Of a DNA stretch of 64,000 bases, positions 7,170-14,247 are shown one piece after another (positions within the stretch are counted from its first letter, which is position 1; each line of letters opens with the position of its first letter). The position numbers and the translations under genes were made by a program. This stretch comes from Ruminococcus sp. (GTDB taxonomy: Bacteria > Bacillota > Clostridia > Oscillospirales > Ruminococcaceae): contig JAFYGE010000003.1 in assembly GCA_017543335.1 (NCBI GenBank), forward strand, positions 23,533-87,532. The letters are read 5' to 3'. Under the pieces are notes generated by a model, which was not told the origin of the DNA, did not search any database, and saw only the letters and a list, made by a program, of their open reading frames with translations.

Positions 7170-9242
7170 TTAATTGAAATTAGGATATACATATTCCCGG
7201 AAAAAATAGCCCTTGCCGGTAGCAGTGCTTGGTGCTTTCAGGTATTCGTCAGTAACCTTTGCAAAGCCATTGCAGGTATCATAGTTCCACCATGTACCGT
7301 TGATGAGCACCTGATTCCAGTAATGTTCGCCTATACCTCTGCCGGTACCGTGAACTACACGGGAAGTGTAGCCTGCTTCCTTGAAGAGAAGGTCGGTCAG
7401 AGCTGCATAGTAGTAGCATACGATATTTCTGTTGTCAAGAGCGTAGTTTGCGAAATATCCCCAGCCGATAGCATTTATCTGAGCGAGAGTTCTTGTTGAT
7501 TCAATATAAGAATAGCGGTTGTTGTTACGCACGTAATTGTATATAACAGTGAGGTCCTTGCCGATTGAAGTGATTATTGAAGCACCACGCTTCTGTATAA
7601 CAGTCATAGGAGTTGCAACGCCGTTATTATCGATGTTATAGCCTTGTATACGTGTATTTGTAGCCATTCTGCCGGTAGAAGGATCTAAATATCTGCGTTT
7701 GCCGTCGTGAGTAGTCTGCCAGCCGGTAAGTCTTGCACCTGTAGTCGGGTCGAAGTAATAGTAGTATCCGTCGCTGAGCTTTATAAGACCCTTCTGAACG
7801 ACACCCTTACCGTTTATGTAGTAGTAGTTGCCTCCGATACGCTGATTTCCTGTGAGCATCCAGCCGTCATCGTTGAAGTAGTACTTATTATTATTTTCAT
7901 CGTAGTACCAGTTGTGCTGCATAACTCCATTTTTGTCAAATAAATATGTATGTCCGTCGAGAGTGAGCCAGCCTGTATACATTTTACCGTCGGTATTGAA
8001 GTAGTACTTTTCGTTGCCGATCTGCTGCCAGCCTATAGCAGCCGAGCCCTTGTCTGTGAAGTAGTACTTAGCACCGTCAACGACTATTCTGCCTTTCTGC
8101 ATTTTACCGTTATCAGCAAAGTAGTAAAGTTCTTTGCCGATCATCTGCATACCGGTTATCATGATGCCGTCGCTGCCGTAGTAGTACTTGTCAGTACCCT
8201 CAGTTCTCCAGCCCTTTACAGCAGCACCGTTATCGGCAAAGAAATATGTATTGCCGTCTATGGTTTGCTTCCCTGTATTCATAACACCGTCATTGCCAAA
8301 GAAGTATAAATTGTTATCGATAGTCTGCAAGCCTTTTAAAGCAGCACCGTCATCACTGAAAATGTATGTCTTATTGTCGATAACTTTTTTACCGGTGAAC
8401 ATAGTACCGTCATCGTTGAAGAAATAGTTATCGTTTTCTATATTCTGGAGACCGGTGTTGATGATGCCGTCATCTCCGCAGAAATAGCGTGCATCGTTGA
8501 CATCCTGCCAGCCGAGGAGAATACTTCCTCTGTCAGAAAAGATATAATTCTTTTCATCTACAGTGGATAATCCCTCCGGATGGGAGCCGTCCTGCTCTAT
8601 ATAGAACTTTTCATCATTTTTTTCCTGCCAGCCTGTAGCAATTGTGCCGTCCTCGTTAACATTGTATGGAGTGCCGTTAAGCTCGAAATTTTCCTGACTG
8701 ACTTTTCCGCCCTCATTGACGTAATACAGGTCGTCGTCAATATTAGTGAAGCCCTTGTCTTCAACGAGAGTGCCGTAGTTATTAGCGATATACATTGCAT
8801 CTTCGCTGTCGGTGAAAATGCCGGTAGCCTTGCCAGCCTCAGGGTCTATGTAGTATTGTTTGCCGCAGTATTCAAACCAGCCGGTAACGTGTTTTCCGGT
8901 TTTGGGGTCGAAATAGCAGCGGTGACCGTTTACAGTACGCCAGCCTGTTTTCTGAACTCCGTTAGCGGAGAAGAGATAGTAAGAGCCGTCGATAACCTGT
9001 TCACCGGTGAGCGGCTTGCCGTCCTTGCCATAGTAGAATATTCTTCCCTTATCATCCGTGAACCATTTGGATACGAGGGAGGAAGTATCTTTTTTATCTG
9101 TAGTTTTTGTCTCAGGTGCAGCCTGAGATACTGCTGCTGAGTCAGAAGATACTGAAGCTGCCTGAGCTGCTGCCGGAACGGCAGTCATAGCTCCGATAGC
9201 TGCCATAGCAGCACAGAGCATTATCTTTTTACATTTTTTCAT
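7170..9242 (-). CDS. Wall-binding-repeat protein with C-terminal transglutaminase-like domain
   Basis: A 690-residue secreted protein. It has a signal peptide (residues 1-30), a short Ser/Thr/Asp linker, then about 20 tandem repeats of ~20 residues from about 45 to 530 of the choline/glucan-binding type (WQQIGNEKYYFNTDGKMYTG is one). The C-terminal domain of about 150 residues shows a transglutaminase-like Cys-His-Asp triad: NIVCYYYAALTDLLF, GEHYWNQVLING and WWNYDTCNG. It could be a transglutaminase or a cysteine peptidase of that fold. ATG at 9242 follows AGGAGAG (9248-9254); the longer GTG frame to 9275 has no better site. It is the first gene of the five-gene surface operon. Confidence 0.88.
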   Translation of the reverse strand: MKKCKKIMLCAAMAAIGAMTAVPAAAQAASVSSDSAAVSQAAPETKTTDKKDTSSLVSKWFTDDKGRIFYYGKDGKPLTGEQVIDGSYYLFSANGVQKTGWRTVNGHRCYFDPKTGKHVTGWFEYCGKQYYIDPEAGKATGIFTDSEDAMYIANNYGTLVEDKGFTNIDDDLYYVNEGGKVSQENFELNGTPYNVNEDGTIATGWQEKNDEKFYIEQDGSHPEGLSTVDEKNYIFSDRGSILLGWQDVNDARYFCGDDGIINTGLQNIENDNYFFNDDGTMFTGKKVIDNKTYIFSDDGAALKGLQTIDNNLYFFGNDGVMNTGKQTIDGNTYFFADNGAAVKGWRTEGTDKYYYGSDGIMITGMQMIGKELYYFADNGKMQKGRIVVDGAKYYFTDKGSAAIGWQQIGNEKYYFNTDGKMYTGWLTLDGHTYLFDKNGVMQHNWYYDENNNKYYFNDDGWMLTGNQRIGGNYYYINGKGVVQKGLIKLSDGYYYYFDPTTGARLTGWQTTHDGKRRYLDPSTGRMATNTRIQGYNIDNNGVATPMTVIQKRGASIITSIGKDLTVIYNYVRNNNRYSYIESTRTLAQINAIGWGYFANYALDNRNIVCYYYAALTDLLFKEAGYTSRVVHGTGRGIGEHYWNQVLINGTWWNYDTCNGFAKVTDEYLKAPSTATGKGYFFREYVYPNFN

Positions 9243-9351
9243 AGTTCTCTCCTTTTGTATCAGATACATCCGCACTTTTTCCGGCAGCGGAAAGCCTGAA
9301 TTTTCCCAATTCTATAGTTAATATATCTTTTTTGATAGTATGTGGAAAAAC

Positions 9352-9407
9352 AAATGTGCATATGTAAAGCAGCTATATCTGGCTGTTTCATTATCATATG
9401 CACATTT
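9352..9407 (-). terminator. Long inverted repeat, probable terminator of the sigma/anti-sigma operon
   Basis: AAATGTGCATATG (9352-9364) and its exact reverse complement (9395-9407) enclose 30 bases that hold a smaller CAGC...GCTG stem. On the minus strand the stem is followed by TGTTTTTCC, so it can end transcription coming from 9553. The rest of 9243-9552 shows no gene. A weaker hairpin lies at about 9518-9537 (TGGCACG...CGTGTCA). Confidence 0.5.
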
Positions 9408-9552
9408 ATTATATCAAAGATTCAATTTAACTTCAACCGTTTTTTATGATTTTTGCAAATTTTTTGCCGTTAATTTCAGGAAATAGCTAAATTATTCGGG
9501 TAAAAAACGGTAAATATTGGCACGGGAACGTGTCACATTTTGCGAAGATGCA

Positions 9553-10473
9553 TCACTCAGCCATTGATTCGCTTGAATTGAAGGTAAATGTTTCATAGCT
9601 GTTATCATTAACCCAATGGAGAATGAATGTGTGATCGTCATACCTGCCTATAGATGCAGTCCATTCTTCGTTTGGAGCAGGGTCAGGTTTGGAGATACTA
9701 AGCTTTATATACGGACCTGATTCAGATTCGTATACTTTATATGTGAAAGCGTAGCCTATCATAGTGTCAGGGTAGTAAACCTGTCCATAGCCGTCACGGT
9801 CGAAGTACCACTCTCTCTTTTCGCCTGTATCGATAAATGTGCTGTCCCAGTAACCCCAGATGTCTTCATATTGAGGTATCTCGTCTTCTTCTGTTTGACT
9901 TACAGCAGGTTCGGTAGGCTCAGCATTTTCAGCAGCAGGCTCAACGTCTTGTGAGAGTTCATTAGTAGTTGTTTCAGTAGCATTTTGAATTATCTCAGCA
10001 GTAGCTTCCTGAATTATTTCAGCAGTAGGTTCCTGAGGAATATCGGTCTGTACAGTAGTGACGCTTTCTATGTTCTCTTGGACTGCTGATGTGGTTTTTA
10101 CTGCCTGTGCAGTTTTGATCGTGGTTGAAACGACAGGGGATGTTACAGCGACATCGCTGACATTATTTGACTGTGTTATGATGTTGTTCTTGTTTGATTT
10201 GTTGCCTATCATTATTATGCCAGCCGCACTGAAAGCTGCGAAAGCCAGAGCAGCTGCCGCAAACATATATTTATGCCAGCGTGGACGGCTGTACTGTTCA
10301 ATACCTTCAACGGTGTCGCCGTTATCATCTTCAATAGTCTTGGTGGTTTTAGCAATGCATTTTTCTACAAGTCTTTTTTTCATATCTTCGTCCGGAAGAG
10401 GAGAATTCTGAGACAGCTCCTCGATCTTATCGTCATCAAGCTTATAAAGCTCGTCAAGAAAATCCTTTTTCAT
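9553..10473 (-). CDS. Membrane anti-sigma-like protein with extracytoplasmic domain
   Basis: A 306-residue protein. A charged cytoplasmic N-terminus (1-80, beginning MKKDFLDELYKLDDDKIEEL) precedes a single membrane span (FAAAALAFAAFSAAGIIMI, about 91-110), a Thr/Glu/Ala-rich linker (115-205) and a folded C-terminal domain of about 100 residues with repeated WYF/DGYGQVYYP/FTYKVYES strands, like lipocalin-type DUF5640 domains (resemblance). The gene starts 12 bases after an ECF sigma gene, the normal place for its anti-sigma factor, so it is likely to hold that sigma at the membrane and release it on an outside signal. I see no classical zinc anti-sigma HxxxCxxC motif, so the sigma-binding mode is uncertain. 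Confidence 0.7.
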   Translation of the reverse strand: MKKDFLDELYKLDDDKIEELSQNSPLPDEDMKKRLVEKCIAKTTKTIEDDNGDTVEGIEQYSRPRWHKYMFAAAALAFAAFSAAGIIMIGNKSNKNNIITQSNNVSDVAVTSPVVSTTIKTAQAVKTTSAVQENIESVTTVQTDIPQEPTAEIIQEATAEIIQNATETTTNELSQDVEPAAENAEPTEPAVSQTEEDEIPQYEDIWGYWDSTFIDTGEKREWYFDRDGYGQVYYPDTMIGYAFTYKVYESESGPYIKLSISKPDPAPNEEWTASIGRYDDHTFILHWVNDNSYETFTFNSSESMAE

Positions 10474-10485
10474 AGTCTCACCTCA

Positions 10486-11043
10486 TTATATTTCAAGCAT
10501 GGTTTTTAGTTTTTGACGTGCCCTCTGACTTCTTTTAGAGACAGCATCTGCCGACATAAGCAGCTTTTTAGCAATATCCTTTATGTTCATTCTGTAGAAA
10601 TACTGATATATGATAATGTTGGAATCAGGTTCGCCGAGTGATCTTACAGAGTCCCATATCTTTTTTCTGAGCATATTGTTTTCAGCTTCGGACTCAGTAT
10701 CATTTTCAGCAGAAAGCATACCTATATTTGTATCTTCATCGTCAGCAGAAACAGTGATGCCGTTCCTGTAGGACATCTTTCTGAACGTGTCTATAGCACG
10801 TCTTTTTGCAATGTTCCCGATAAAAACCTTTATTTCACCTTTTGACGGCGAATATTTATTCAGGTTTGAGTAGACCTCCACGAATATATCGCTCACACAA
10901 TCTTCTATATCTTCTTTTGAAGCGATACCTCCGAGTTTACTTACAGCGATAGTATATACATAACCGCCGAATTGGTCTATGAGCATTTCATATGCAGTGC
11001 GTGGGTCATTGCTTATCATTTTTTCAAAGTTTATGTCGGACAT
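10486..11043 (-). CDS. ECF-type RNA polymerase sigma factor
   Basis: A 185-residue sigma-70 family protein. Region 2 is seen in YEMLIDQFGGYVYTIAVSKL, EDIEDCVSDIFVEVYSNLNKY and IGNIAKRRAIDTFRK. Region 4 is the HTH in IDKIAKKLL-like MNIKDIAKKLLMSADAVSKRSQRARQKL. A GEPDSNIIIYQYFYRM block before region 4 is shared with the second sigma factor at 61964-62506, so the two are paralogues. RBS GGAGGTGAGG lies just upstream. It is co-transcribed with a membrane anti-sigma-like gene and divergent from the two-component genes. The regulon is unknown. Confidence 0.9.
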   Translation of the reverse strand: MSDINFEKMISNDPRTAYEMLIDQFGGYVYTIAVSKLGGIASKEDIEDCVSDIFVEVYSNLNKYSPSKGEIKVFIGNIAKRRAIDTFRKMSYRNGITVSADDEDTNIGMLSAENDTESEAENNMLRKKIWDSVRSLGEPDSNIIIYQYFYRMNIKDIAKKLLMSADAVSKRSQRARQKLKTMLEI

Positions 11044-11071
11044 TGCCTCACCTCCATTATTTTTGTGGCTG

Positions 11072-11085
11072 TTATAGATCTATAA
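11072..11085. promoter_or_regulatory. 14-bp perfect palindrome in the sigma/response-regulator intergenic region
   Basis: TTATAGATCTATAA is a perfect palindrome 29 bases upstream of the sigma gene start and 118 bases upstream of the divergent response regulator. Its position fits an operator for one or both genes; this is inference. Confidence 0.35.
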
Positions 11086-11136
11086 TGTTCTCACATTAAT
11101 AACATTCGTTTATCTCTGAAAATAAGGACAGACTTA

Positions 11137-11165
11137 TTGCAATTTTTTTTAAAAGGGTTTATACT
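11137..11165 (+). promoter_or_regulatory. Promoter of the two-component operon
   Basis: TTGCAA (11137-11142), 17-base spacer, TATACT (11160-11165). The transcript would start at or just before the solo repeat-A end at 11170. Confidence 0.55.
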
Positions 11166-11169
11166 ATTA

Positions 11170-11190
11170 TTAAGGCAACACAGTACAAAG
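11170..11190. repeat. Solo end of repeat A
   Basis: TTAAGGCAACACAGTACAAA matches the left terminal repeat of repeat A (517-536) with two differences. No partner end is nearby. As in the metG promoter, it starts a few bases after a -10 box. It is either a relic of an excised element or a shared promoter-proximal motif. Confidence 0.4.
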
Positions 11191-11202
11191 GGGAGTGTAT
11201 TT

Positions 11203-11886
11203 ATGATCTACCTTCTTGAAGACGACAGCGGCATAAGGAATTTTGTGATATATGCCCTTAATAATTCAGGATTTGAAGCGGAAGGCTTTGAACTGCCGTC
11301 TGCATTCTATAGAGCTGTTGAGGAAAAAATACCGGAGCTTGTCCTGCTTGATATAATGCTTCCGGAAGAGGACGGACTAACAGTCCTGAAAAAGCTGAGA
11401 AACGGAGCTCTCACAAGCCGTATCCCTGTGATAATGCTAAGTGCAAAGGGGACTGAGTACGACAAGGTGGTCGGACTTGACAGCGGTGCAGATGACTACA
11501 TCGCAAAGCCGTTCGGCACTATGGAGCTTATCTCAAGGATAAAGGCGATGCTGAGACGTACCGCTGCGGACAGGGGAGCGTCAGAAGAACTTGTCCTCGG
11601 CGGAATAAAAATATATCCGGAAAAGCATGAGGTCACAGCGGACGGAGAGCGTCTTATACTCACTCATAAGGAGTACGACCTGCTGCTAATGCTGATAAGC
11701 AATAAGGGCAAGGTCTTTTCAAGAGACGACCTGCTAAGACGGGTATGGGGATTCGATTTCACCGGCGAGAGCCGTACTGTAGACGTGCATATACGTACTC
11801 TGCGTTCAAAGCTCGGCAAATGCGGAGAAATGATACGTACCGTTCGTGGTGTCGGATATAAGGCAGGTGAAGAGCCGGGTGACTAA
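11203..11886 (+). CDS. OmpR/PhoB family response regulator
   Basis: A 227-residue protein with an N-terminal receiver domain (acidic pair near residues 7-8, phosphoacceptor Asp near 50 in LVLLDIMLPEEDG, Thr/Ser switch in VIMLSAKG, Lys in YIAKPFG). A C-terminal winged helix carries the usual end ESRTVDVHIRTLRSKLG...IRTVRGVGYKA. It should bind DNA when phosphorylated by the kinase encoded next to it, whose start overlaps by 8 bases. The ATG at 11203 follows AAAGGGGAG; the frame upstream to 11137 runs through promoter DNA. It resembles PhoB/PhoP-type regulators, but the sequence does not say whether phosphate or envelope stress is the signal. Confidence 0.93.
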   Translation: MIYLLEDDSGIRNFVIYALNNSGFEAEGFELPSAFYRAVEEKIPELVLLDIMLPEEDGLTVLKKLRNGALTSRIPVIMLSAKGTEYDKVVGLDSGADDYIAKPFGTMELISRIKAMLRRTAADRGASEELVLGGIKIYPEKHEVTADGERLILTHKEYDLLLMLISNKGKVFSRDDLLRRVWGFDFTGESRTVDVHIRTLRSKLGKCGEMIRTVRGVGYKAGEEPGD

Positions 11887-13552
11887 AAAGATCCTTTGCA
11901 GTATAATCCTTATTTCTACTATAGCGGTCATAATTTCATCTCTTATAATAATAGGATTGATAAACAGGACTTACTCGCAGAAAATAGAGGAAGAGCTCCG
12001 CACAGAAGCTCTGCTCATAGGCAGAGGTATCGAGCTTAACGGTATGGACTACCTTAAAAATGCGGATCACAGAGATATGCGTATAATCTGGATAGAAAAA
12101 AACGGCAGGGTCATTTTTGATTCTGAAAATAAGATAGAGGACGGTAAGGATATTGCCGAATCGGATGAGGTGAGAAAAGCTTTTGAGGATGGCAGCGGTA
12201 TAACCTCTACAAGTTATATAAGTCTGAAACGTTCTGCGATACACTATGCACTTCGCCTGAAAAATGGTACGGTCATACGCATAACCGATGTTCACAGCTC
12301 TTTTGCAGCTCAGCTTGCAAATGTATTAAAGCCGCTCCTGATGTTTCTGATACTTGAAGTGCTTATATCAGTATTTGCCGCAAACAGGATCTCAAAGAGG
12401 ATAGTGCGTCCTATCAACGAGATAGACCTCGATCATCCTAAGCTTGAGGGAAATTATCCTGAGCTTGCTCCGCTTGTCGATAAGCTCGGAGAGCAGAACG
12501 GAAAGATCAACCGCCAGTTTGAGGAGCTCAGAAGAAGCCGTGAGCAGTTCAGCCTTATTACTGAAAGCATGAACGAGGGGATCATACTCGCTGACCCTAA
12601 ACTGAACATACTTGCCTGTAATTCCGGAGCTCTGCGGCTTATGGAATCTGAGGGAGCAGGTGAGGGACAGAGTATATACTCGCTCTATAACAGTGAGGAA
12701 TTCAGAAAATGCATACAGGATGCAGTCGGCGGAAGACATTCAGAATGTATAATAAGTACGCAGAATGGTGACCGTGAGGTCATAGCAAGTCCGGCAAAAA
12801 GCATAGATATGGTAAACGGAGTTGTAGTTCTCATAATGGATGTTACCGAGAAAAATCAGCTTGAAATCATGAGGCGTGAGTTTACTTCAAATGTGTCCCA
12901 TGAGCTGAAAACTCCGCTCACGACTATTTACGGCATATCCGATATGCTGTCTAACGGTATCGTGAAAAGCGAGGACGTTGCTTCGTTCGGAGAAAATATC
13001 CGCAGCGAATCCGAAAGACTGATAAATCTCATAAATGACATAGTTTCACTTTCAAAGCTTGATGAAAACAGTGCTCCGGCACAGAATGAGGAGATAGACC
13101 TCTATGAAGCTGCGGAAGAAGTACTTGAACGTCTTAAACTTTCGGCTGCTGAGAAGAACATACAAGCTCAGGTTGCCGGTGAGCATCTGATATATACAGG
13201 AAATCCGACAGTCCTCAGTGAAGTTCTTTATAATCTCTGTGACAACGGGATAAAGTACAATCGTGACGGCGGCAGACTTGAAGTTAAGCTGTCGCATATT
13301 CCTAAAAAGATATTTATTACCGTGAGCGATACGGGTATCGGGATACCACGGGAGCATCTCGACCGCATCTTTGAACGCTTTTACCGTGTGGACAAAAGCC
13401 GCTCACGCAAGATAAAGGGCACAGGTCTTGGACTTTCAATAGTCAAGCATGGTGTTATGTATCACGGCGGTACTGTAAAAGCTGAAAGCACTCCGGGAAA
13501 GGGGACTATATTTACTGTTACACTGCCTGTTGAGGGCAAGAAAAGAAAATAA
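11879..13552 (+). CDS. PhoR-like sensor histidine kinase
   Basis: A 557-residue membrane kinase. TM1 at 6-26 and TM2 near 155-173 flank an outside sensor region of about 125 residues. A short HAMP-like linker and a PAS domain (SLITESMNEGIILADPKLNILACN) follow, then HisKA with the phosphoaccepting His in FTSNVSHELKTPLTTIYG (near 341), and HATPase motifs N (LYNLCDNGIKYN), G1 (VSDTGIGIP), F (FERFYRVDKSRS) and G2 (GTGLGLSIVK). This layout is that of PhoR/WalK-type kinases. GTG at 11879 is preferred: it overlaps the regulator gene's end and sits behind AGGTGAAG. It phosphorylates the adjacent response regulator by inference from operon pairing. Confidence 0.92.
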   Translation: MTKKILCSIILISTIAVIISSLIIIGLINRTYSQKIEEELRTEALLIGRGIELNGMDYLKNADHRDMRIIWIEKNGRVIFDSENKIEDGKDIAESDEVRKAFEDGSGITSTSYISLKRSAIHYALRLKNGTVIRITDVHSSFAAQLANVLKPLLMFLILEVLISVFAANRISKRIVRPINEIDLDHPKLEGNYPELAPLVDKLGEQNGKINRQFEELRRSREQFSLITESMNEGIILADPKLNILACNSGALRLMESEGAGEGQSIYSLYNSEEFRKCIQDAVGGRHSECIISTQNGDREVIASPAKSIDMVNGVVVLIMDVTEKNQLEIMRREFTSNVSHELKTPLTTIYGISDMLSNGIVKSEDVASFGENIRSESERLINLINDIVSLSKLDENSAPAQNEEIDLYEAAEEVLERLKLSAAEKNIQAQVAGEHLIYTGNPTVLSEVLYNLCDNGIKYNRDGGRLEVKLSHIPKKIFITVSDTGIGIPREHLDRIFERFYRVDKSRSRKIKGTGLGLSIVKHGVMYHGGTVKAESTPGKGTIFTVTLPVEGKKRK

Positions 13553-13558
13553 ACCGAA

Positions 13559-13610
13559 GCGGCGGGGAGCTCCCGCCGCATTCTGCTCTCATTTATGGGA
13601 GCTTTTTTTA
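13559..13610 (+). terminator. Double-hairpin terminator after the histidine kinase gene
   Basis: A GC-rich hairpin (GCGGCGGG 13559-13566 with CCCGCCGC 13572-13579) is followed by a second (GCTCTC 13585-13590 with GGGAGC 13597-13602) and seven T residues. The second hairpin overlaps the last codon of spoIIID on the other strand, so the two convergent transcription units share it. Confidence 0.8.
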
Positions 13611-13870
13611 TGCTCTGATAAGTTTTCGTATTTCCGTTTTGTGGCGAGTCCGCCACGTATATGACGTTCCTGCTTGTTTATTTCAAGAACGTCCCTTACC
13701 TGAGTGTAAAGCTCACGGTCTTCCTTGCTAAGACGTTCTGTAACATCCTTATGCACTGTACTTTTGCTTATGCCAAATTTTTTCGCAGCAGCTCTGACGG
13801 TAGCTTTATTTTCGAGTATGTACTGTCCGAGAATAACTGCCCGCTGGTCCGGCTGAGCTTTCAAAGTCAT
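13589..13870 (-). CDS. spoIIID: Sporulation transcriptional regulator SpoIIID
   Basis: A 93-residue protein with the SpoIIID core: ILGQYILENKATVRAAAKKFGISKSTVHKDVTERL, an AraC-like HTH near residues 12-47, shown in pieces here as ENKATVRAAAKKFGISKSTV. In Bacillus and Clostridium it switches genes in the mother cell during sporulation. AAAGGAGGA (13871-13879) is too close to the ATG at 13868-13870 and better spaced for the in-frame TTG at 13862-13864, so translation may start two codons later. Together with spoVM at 35823 it shows that mother-cell sporulation genes are kept. It is a single gene, convergent with the histidine kinase. Confidence 0.9.
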   Translation of the reverse strand: MTLKAQPDQRAVILGQYILENKATVRAAAKKFGISKSTVHKDVTERLSKEDRELYTQVRDVLEINKQERHIRGGLATKRKYENLSEHKKSSHK

Positions 13871-13948
13871 TCCTCCTTTATATCAGCGATCATTTAAACT
13901 ATATGCTGATATCAGGAAATAAAGACGTGAAAAAGCATCTTAAAAAAC

Positions 13949-14242
13949 AATGCTCCGGAATACCGGAGCAAGCAGTCTGTTGAAAAAATATAACATAAAA
14001 GGAGAGACATAATAATGGGATTCCAAAGGGTTTATTAACCCTTTGGTCAGGTCAAGGGCTGACAGCCCTTGTGGGGGGTGGGGCAAAGCCCCACATATAG
14101 CCACAAAACGCTCCGCAAGGGGTGAATTCAAAAACAGTCCAGTGGACTGTTTTTGAAGAGGTGGACGCCCTGCACGAGAGGGCGTCCCCTAAAGAATCAA
14201 TACTTTTTCAACACTCTGAATACTCCGGAATAACGGAGCAAG
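13949..14242. repeat. Repeat B copy 1, multi-hairpin element with duplicated flanks
   Basis: The element proper (about 13973-14218, 246 bp) has inverted ends (TGTTGAAAAA at 13978; TTTTTCAACA ending near 14213). It also has five perfect hairpins in a row: 14023-14046, 14053-14071, 14078-14094, 14127-14157 (14-bp stem) and 14163-14187. It is flanked by 24-bp direct repeats with two mismatches (13949-13972 and 14219-14242), each holding the hairpin CTCCGGAATA-N-CGGAG. On the minus strand the left copy is followed by a T run, as in a terminator for the DUF4340 gene. Copies of the interior lie at 56450-56692 (inverted) and 63755-64000. Confidence 0.85.
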
Positions 14243-14247
14243 TTATA

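Noticed and set aside
7700-9130. Tandem repeats in DNA considered as a non-coding repeat array
   Set aside because: They encode the ~20-residue wall-binding repeats of the 7170-9242 protein and are explained by it.
8580-9140. 186-codon frame on the plus strand
   Set aside because: It is antisense to the wall-binding repeats, whose regular codons keep the opposite strand open; no ribosome site or protein-like features.
13940-14131. Open frame across repeat B (also 56441-56677) with a conserved-looking peptide ending ALDLTKGL
   Set aside because: The frame exists only because the repeat is conserved as structure. It is on opposite sides of the hairpins, has no ribosome site, and its ends differ between copies.
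13949-14242. Repeat B considered as a CRISPR array or attachment site
   Set aside because: There are no regularly spaced identical repeats with unique spacers, and no cas or integrase gene nearby.
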